The notes beneath the pieces were generated by a model, which searched no databases, was not told where the DNA came from, and worked only from the letters and a program-made list of their open reading frames with translations. 26,166 bases of DNA, taken from CAYOHP01 sp964403795 [NCBI: uncultured bacterium]. Its GTDB lineage: Bacteria > Muiribacteriota > UBA6191 > CAZXTJ01. The stretch spans positions 1 to 26,166 of the forward strand of contig CAYOHP010000096.1 of NCBI GenBank assembly GCA_964403795.1, written 5' to 3'. Positions 22,048-26,166 of this stretch are shown here, in pieces. Every line of letters begins with the position of its first letter. Position 1 is the first letter of the stretch. The position numbers were made by a program, and so were the translations under genes.

Positions 22048-23802
22048 ATGGCTTCCGAGTTCATCCAGAAGAAGCGGATCGGCGAGATCCTGCTCTCCAA
22101 GGGCCTGATCACCCAGCAGCAGCTCGAGATGGCCCTCGAACTCCAGCGCGAGAACCGAAAGCGCGTCGGCGAGATCTGGGTCGAGGCCGGGATCATCTCC
22201 GAGGAGATCCTGGCCCGGGCGCTCGCCACCCAGTACCAGGTCCCCTACTTCGACATGAGCTCCTACCAGCCCAAGGACGACCTCCTGGCCCTGGTTCCCG
22301 CCGACATCATGGGGCAGCACCAGATCCTCCCGGTCCGCCTCATGGGCAGCACCCTCACGATCGTCACCTTCGACCCGACCAACATCACCGCCTTCCAGGC
22401 CCTGGCCCGGTTCAGCGGCTACCAGATCGAGTTCGTGGTGGCCCAGCGGTCCCAGATCGAGAAGCACGTCAGCAAGGCGACCGGGTCCAACGAGGGCAGC
22501 CTCGAGGAGAAGGACATCGACTCGGTGCTCTCGGACGTGAACCTCGAGGTGGCCTCCGGCGACGTGGACGAGAACGCCATGGACGGCCTGGCGCTGGACA
22601 ACCTGAAGAAGGAGTCGAACGACTCGGCCATCGTCCAGCTCGTCAACAAGATCATCCTCCAGGCCATCGGCGAGCGCTGCACCGACATCCACTTCGAGTG
22701 CCAGCCCAAGGACATGCTGATCCGGTACCGGATCGACGGCGACTGCTACGACCGGATGCGGGTCCCCTTGAAGGCCAAGGACGCCTGCATCTCACGCATC
22801 AAGATCATGTGCGACGTCGACATCACCGAGCGGGCCATCCCCCAGGACGGCGGCTTCAAGGTCAAGCTCAAGGGCAAGAACATCGACTTCCGGGTCTCGA
22901 TCCTGCCCTCGATCTACGGCCAGAACATCGTCATCCGGATCCTGGGTGCGGGCGGCGTGGAGCTCGACCTGAACGAACTCGGGATCGCACCCGACCAGCT
23001 CGACCGCTACAAGATGGGCGTGTTCCGCCCCTACGGCTGGGTGCTGGTGACGGGGCCCACGGGCTCGGGCAAGACGACCACCCTCTATTCCTCGCTGTCG
23101 GCCTTGAACCAGAGGGACACCAAGATCATCACGGTCGAGGACCCGGTCGAGTACAAGCTCCCCGGGATCCACCAGACCCAGGTGAGGATCAACAAGGCCG
23201 ACCCCGAGCGCTCGCTGACCTTCGCCAAGTCGCTGCGGTCGATCCTGCGGCAGGACCCGGACGTGGTCATGATCGGAGAGATCCGCGACTACGAGACCGC
23301 CGAGATCGCGATCCAGGCAGCCCTCACCGGCCACCTCGTGTTCGCCACCATCCACGCCAACACCTCGGTCGACACCATCGGCCGCCTCCAGAACATCGGC
23401 ATCGACAACTACCTGTTCGCGGCCGCCTTGAACGTGGTGGTGGCCCAGCGCCTGGTCCGCAAGATCTGCGGGCAGTGCAAGGAGCAGATCAAGCCCACCA
23501 AGGACCAGCTGATCGCGGCCGGCCTCGACTTCGACAAGTACCTCGACTACCCGTTCTTCAAGGGCAAGGGCTGCGAGAACTGCAACAACACGGGGAACCG
23601 GGGCCGGAACGCCATCTTCGAGGTCCTCCTCCTGACCGACGAGCTGCGCCAGATGATCATCGACAACGTATCGATGATCCAGATCCGGGACCAGGCCCTG
23701 AAGGAGGGCATGGTCACTCTCTACGAGTCGGCCAAGTCCAAGTGCCTGGGCGGGGCGACCAGCCTCGAGGACCTCGCCAACATGTACACCGGCGGGCACT
23801 GA
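22048..23802 (+). CDS. gspE: GspE/PilB-type assembly ATPase with MshEN domain
   Basis: This 584-residue hexameric motor powers pseudopilus or pilus assembly from the cytoplasmic face. Walker A is GPTGSGKTTT (336-345, Lys342), the Asp box is VEDPVEYKLPGIHQTQV, Walker B is VVMIGEIRDYETAEIAIQAA (Glu411) and the His box is GHLVFATIHAN. A zinc-binding tetracysteine is formed by Cys474/Cys477 and Cys509/Cys512. The N-terminus has two 24-residue motifs (10-33 starting RIGEILLSKG and 39-62 starting RVGEIWVEAG) separated by 5 residues. That is the layout of the MshEN c-di-GMP-binding domain. The ATG at 22048 has GGGAGGAGG 3 bases upstream. It closes the cluster; the pseudopilin before it ends 86 bases upstream. 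Confidence 0.96.
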   Translation: MASEFIQKKRIGEILLSKGLITQQQLEMALELQRENRKRVGEIWVEAGIISEEILARALATQYQVPYFDMSSYQPKDDLLALVPADIMGQHQILPVRLMGSTLTIVTFDPTNITAFQALARFSGYQIEFVVAQRSQIEKHVSKATGSNEGSLEEKDIDSVLSDVNLEVASGDVDENAMDGLALDNLKKESNDSAIVQLVNKIILQAIGERCTDIHFECQPKDMLIRYRIDGDCYDRMRVPLKAKDACISRIKIMCDVDITERAIPQDGGFKVKLKGKNIDFRVSILPSIYGQNIVIRILGAGGVELDLNELGIAPDQLDRYKMGVFRPYGWVLVTGPTGSGKTTTLYSSLSALNQRDTKIITVEDPVEYKLPGIHQTQVRINKADPERSLTFAKSLRSILRQDPDVVMIGEIRDYETAEIAIQAALTGHLVFATIHANTSVDTIGRLQNIGIDNYLFAAALNVVVAQRLVRKICGQCKEQIKPTKDQLIAAGLDFDKYLDYPFFKGKGCENCNNTGNRGRNAIFEVLLLTDELRQMIIDNVSMIQIRDQALKEGMVTLYESAKSKCLGGATSLEDLANMYTGGH

Positions 23803-23807
23803 AGTCA

Positions 23808-23825
23808 CGGGGGAAGGATCCCCCG
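23808..23825 (+). terminator. Short hairpin after gspE
   Basis: A 7-bp stem (CGGGGGA / TCCCCCG) with an AGGA loop begins 5 bases after the gspE stop codon. It lacks a T-tract. The rest of the gap to holA (to 23987) shows no gene but contains three direct copies of GTCACGGG, at 23804, 23872 and 23923. Confidence 0.35.
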
Positions 23826-23987
23826 GACCCCCTCCGGCCGAACGAGCCTATCGCTACCTTCCTCGCAACCCGTCACGGGTCGCGGCTTGCATCGGCCTGA
23901 TCGTTCCCGGCGTCCGGCCGTGGTCACGGGGGGACTCCCACCGAGACCGGGCCGTGGCCGGGCCGACCCCGAGCCGACCTCGGGCCC

Positions 23988-25136
23988 TCAGCGGCTGCGG
24001 GCCCGTGGTGCCGAGCGCCCCGGCTTCCCGGCGGGTGCGATCGCCAGGATCATGCGCTCCACCGCGAAGGCCTCGTCGCCGCCCCCGCCCTTCAGGTCCC
24101 GGTCGGCGATGGCCACGGCCCCCAAGGCGGACCCCAGCTCTTCCTCGTTGAACCGCTCCTGGTGGAGCACCAGACCCGAGAGCTGCCAGGGCGCCTGGTC
24201 GGCGAGCGCCGCCAGCCGACCTTCCGGGAGAGAGGCCACCAGGTCCCCCAGGGCCTTCTCATGCGGGACCTTGGCGGCCCTCGAGATCGGCTTCCCCATG
24301 GGGTCCTCGCCCAGGAACGCGGCAGCCTTGCGGGCCCTCTCCATCCGCTCCGGTTCGAGCCGGCCGAGTTCCTTGAGCATCGCCATGCGACGGAGCCGGT
24401 TGGCCACCATGGCCACGAGGCCGTGGGGACTCTCGGTCTCGAGCAGGGCCCCCAGCAGGGCCAGGGCCCTATCCCTGTCCCTGGCCGTCACGGCCGCGGC
24501 CAGCAAGAAGCCCCGGCTCTCCGGGAGCCGGCCGCAGAGCGCCTCGACCATCCCGGGATCCACCGGGCGCCCCTCTGAGGCCAGGGCGAGCTTCCTCGCC
24601 TCCTGATCGATCCTCCTCAGGTCGGTCCCGAATCTCTCGACCAGCAGCGCCCCGACACCGGGGCGGGGAAGTCCTCCATGGTCCCGGACCAGCCCCTCCG
24701 CCAGGCCCGGGAGGGCCGACGGGAAAGGGTTCCAGAAGAACGCCGCCCGCCCTGCCTCGGGAATCGCCTCCTTGGGTTCCGACTTGGCCGGACCCGAGAG
24801 CACCAGCGTCATCCCCGCTGGCAGCCCACCGGCGGCAGCCTCGGCGAACAGCTCCTTGCGCTCCTTGGGCTTCCAGGCCGTGGCGTCCCTCACATGGACG
24901 ACCTTCGGGGTGGCGAAGAGGTCGCCCACCAGGACCTCGACCCGCACCTGATGGGCCGAGGTCTCCCCGCCATCGACGAGCACCAGACGCGCCTCCCGGA
25001 CCCCGGCCAGCTTCCGTACCAGGCGGTCGATCAGGAATTCCCCGGGACCGAGCAGCAGGTAGGCCGGAGCCACCGAGCCGCGACCGATCTCGGCCTCCAG
25101 GGCCTCCGGCTTGGGCCACTTCGCATGCTCGGCCAT
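23988..25136 (-). CDS. holA: DNA polymerase III delta subunit
   Basis: This is a 382-residue clamp-loader delta subunit, which opens the beta sliding clamp. The N-terminus shows the delta pattern [19 protein letters not shown], in place of a true Walker A as expected because delta does not bind ATP. The middle holds [15 protein letters not shown] and LERFGTD-like [22 protein letters not shown], diagnostic of HolA. The C-terminal collar domain includes [31 protein letters not shown] and the final [23 protein letters not shown] Gly-rich insertion in that last motif is normal. A basic tail ([10 protein letters not shown]) ends the protein. The ATG at 25136 has no clear ribosome site but lies 6 bases after a TAGGAT -10-like element, suggesting a leaderless transcript. 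It is divergent from hutU with 90 bases between. Confidence 0.92.
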   Translation of the reverse strand: MAEHAKWPKPEALEAEIGRGSVAPAYLLLGPGEFLIDRLVRKLAGVREARLVLVDGGETSAHQVRVEVLVGDLFATPKVVHVRDATAWKPKERKELFAEAAAGGLPAGMTLVLSGPAKSEPKEAIPEAGRAAFFWNPFPSALPGLAEGLVRDHGGLPRPGVGALLVERFGTDLRRIDQEARKLALASEGRPVDPGMVEALCGRLPESRGFLLAAAVTARDRDRALALLGALLETESPHGLVAMVANRLRRMAMLKELGRLEPERMERARKAAAFLGEDPMGKPISRAAKVPHEKALGDLVASLPEGRLAALADQAPWQLSGLVLHQERFNEEELGSALGAVAIADRDLKGGGGDEAFAVERMILAIAPAGKPGRSAPRARSR

Positions 25137-25142
25137 GCCTCG

Positions 25143-25148
25143 ATCCTA
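25143..25148 (-). promoter_or_regulatory. Possible leaderless -10 element of holA
   Basis: On the minus strand TAGGAT (four of six to TATAAT) ends 6 bases before the holA ATG, so transcription would start at the start codon. No -35 match is seen. The hutU side of the same 90-base gap has TACCGT at 25195-25200, also without a convincing -35. Confidence 0.38.
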
Positions 25149-25226
25149 CACGTCGCGGCCGCCCCCGGCGGCTCTCCGGACATTGCCACCGTGGTACCGT
25201 GGATCCCGTCGATGGGAGGCCTGGAA

Positions 25227-26166
25227 ATGGCTCGGGACCCGGTCCGAGCGCCACGTGGCGACCGCAGGACATGCAAGGGTTGGATCCAGGAGGCCGCCCT
25301 CCGCATGCTGATGAACAACCTCGACCCCGAGGTCGCCGAGGACTGGGAGAACCTGGTCGTCTACGGAGGCTCGGGGCGGGCGGCCCGCTCCTGGCCGGAC
25401 TTCGACGCCCTGGTAGCGGCCCTGCGCCGTCTCGAGGACGACGAGACCCTGCTGGTCCAGTCGGGACGTGCCGTGGGCGTGTTCCGGACCCACCTCGACG
25501 CTCCCCGGGTCCTGATCGCCAACTCCAACCTGGTGCCCAAGTGGGCCACTCCGGAGCACTTCCGGGATCTGGAGGCCCGCGGCCTCATGATGTACGGCCA
25601 GATGACGGCCGGTTCCTGGATCTACATCGGGACCCAGGGCATCCTGCAGGGAACCTACGAGACCTTCGCGGAACTGGCGCGCCAGCACTTCGGGGGAACC
25701 CTGGCCGGTCGCCTGGTGCTCTCCGCCGGCATGGGCGGCATGTCCGGGGCCCAGCCGCTGGCCGTGACCATGAACGAGGGCGTACTCCTGTGCGTGGAGT
25801 CCGCCCGGGACAAGATCGCCCGCAGGGTCGAGGGACGCTACGCGGACGTGCTCTGCGACGACCTCGACCAGGCCCTGAAGCTGGCCCTGGATGCCAAGCA
25901 GGAGCGCCGCCCGCTCTCGATCGGGCTGGTCGGGAATGCCGGCGAGGTCCATCCCGAGCTGCTCCGACGCGGCATCGTCCCCGACGTGGTCACCGACCAG
26001 ACCTCGGCCCACGACATGCTCGAGGGGTACATCCCCATGGGGATGAGCTACGCCGAGGCCCTGGATCTCCGACGGACCGATCCCGGGGCCTACCTGGAGG
26101 CTTCCCGGCTCACCCTGGTGGCTCACCTCCGGTCCATGCTCGAGTTCCAGAAGCGCGGCTCGATCA
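25227..26166 (+). CDS. hutU: Urocanate hydratase, 3' end outside window
   Basis: The frame is open to the window end; 313 of roughly 550 expected residues are visible. Urocanate hydratase (urocanase) converts urocanate to imidazolone propionate in histidine degradation, using tightly bound NAD+ as an electrophile. Family blocks are unmistakable: [124 protein letters not shown]. The ATG at 25227 is chosen because GGGAGG lies 7 bases upstream and the usual RAPRG start follows; ATG 25212 in the same frame is less well placed. Other hut genes would be expected downstream, beyond this window. Confidence 0.96.
   Translation, partial: MARDPVRAPRGDRRTCKGWIQEAALRMLMNNLDPEVAEDWENLVVYGGSGRAARSWPDFDALVAALRRLEDDETLLVQSGRAVGVFRTHLDAPRVLIANSNLVPKWATPEHFRDLEARGLMMYGQMTAGSWIYIGTQGILQGTYETFAELARQHFGGTLAGRLVLSAGMGGMSGAQPLAVTMNEGVLLCVESARDKIARRVEGRYADVLCDDLDQALKLALDAKQERRPLSIGLVGNAGEVHPELLRRGIVPDVVTDQTSAHDMLEGYIPMGMSYAEALDLRRTDPGAYLEASRLTLVAHLRSMLEFQKRGSI

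Noticed and set aside
23887-24606. Plus-strand open frame opposite holA
   Set aside because: It is Ser/Arg/Pro-rich with no domain; the minus strand encodes a convincing DNA polymerase III delta subunit.
25146-26126. Open frame of 326 codons on the minus strand opposite hutU
   Set aside because: The plus strand shows many exact urocanase blocks; the minus frame is a shadow.
1-26166. Mobile elements, CRISPR arrays, tRNA or rRNA genes
   Set aside because: No transposase, integrase, regular repeat-spacer pattern or tRNA T-arm-like signature was seen in any gap. The gene content looks like ordinary chromosomal backbone plus a secretion cluster.

Overview
This is a GC-rich (roughly 70 percent by eye) bacterial chromosomal segment with 20 recognisable protein genes. 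I see no RNA gene, insertion sequence, phage gene or CRISPR array. The cell is probably diderm (Gram-negative-type), because the window encodes a secretin-like protein, a lipoprotein-like periplasmic adaptor and a type II secretion / type IV pilus-type assembly apparatus. I cannot place the phylum from sequence alone. Both window ends cut genes: a TPR-repeat protein at the left and urocanate hydratase (hutU) at the right.

Layout. (1) 3-1620, plus strand: the end of a TPR protein, then a TlyA-type rRNA 2'-O-methyltransferase. (2) 1686-3057, minus strand: rplM-rpsI-cdd, transcribed from a good sigma70-like promoter whose -35 box overlaps the stop codon of the gene upstream. (3) 3183-11790, minus strand: truA, an unknown Gly/Pro-rich membrane-anchored protein, a CpaE/TadZ-like protein with a receiver domain, a zinc-ribbon membrane protein, and a MacAB/LolCDE-like ABC export module (ATPase, 796-residue FtsX-type permease, membrane-fusion protein). 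(4) 12035-14671, plus strand: a large secreted subtilisin-family (S8) protease with its own promoter and two tandem 3' hairpins. (5) 14871-23802, plus strand: a GT2 glycosyltransferase, then a compact type II secretion / type IV filament cluster of pseudopilin, GspF, short secretin-like protein, long GspG-like pilin, two pseudopilins with acidic Ca-binding-like repeats, and GspE/PilB ATPase. (6) holA (DNA polymerase III delta) on the minus strand, divergent from hutU.

How the genes may work together. The filament cluster has motor (GspE), platform (GspF), four prepilin-type subunits and a secretin-like outer-membrane candidate. Prepilin peptidase and GspC/L/M or PilM/N/O/P equivalents are absent from the window. 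The neighbouring S8 protease has a signal peptide and no visible membrane anchor, so it is a plausible exported substrate; this is inference from proximity. The motor's N-terminus carries the two 24-residue motifs of an MshEN c-di-GMP-binding domain, which suggests second-messenger control. The CpaE-like protein could help position such a machine but lies in a different operon.

The most unusual points are the two pseudopilins with dockerin/thrombospondin-3-like acidic loops, a short secretin-like protein that seems to lack the conserved gate/lip motif, a CpaE-like protein lacking both P-loop lysines, and an ABC ATPase whose only well-placed start codon is CTG. The gaps between genes are all under 300 bases; the largest (11791-12034 and 19153-19414) hold promoters and leaders.
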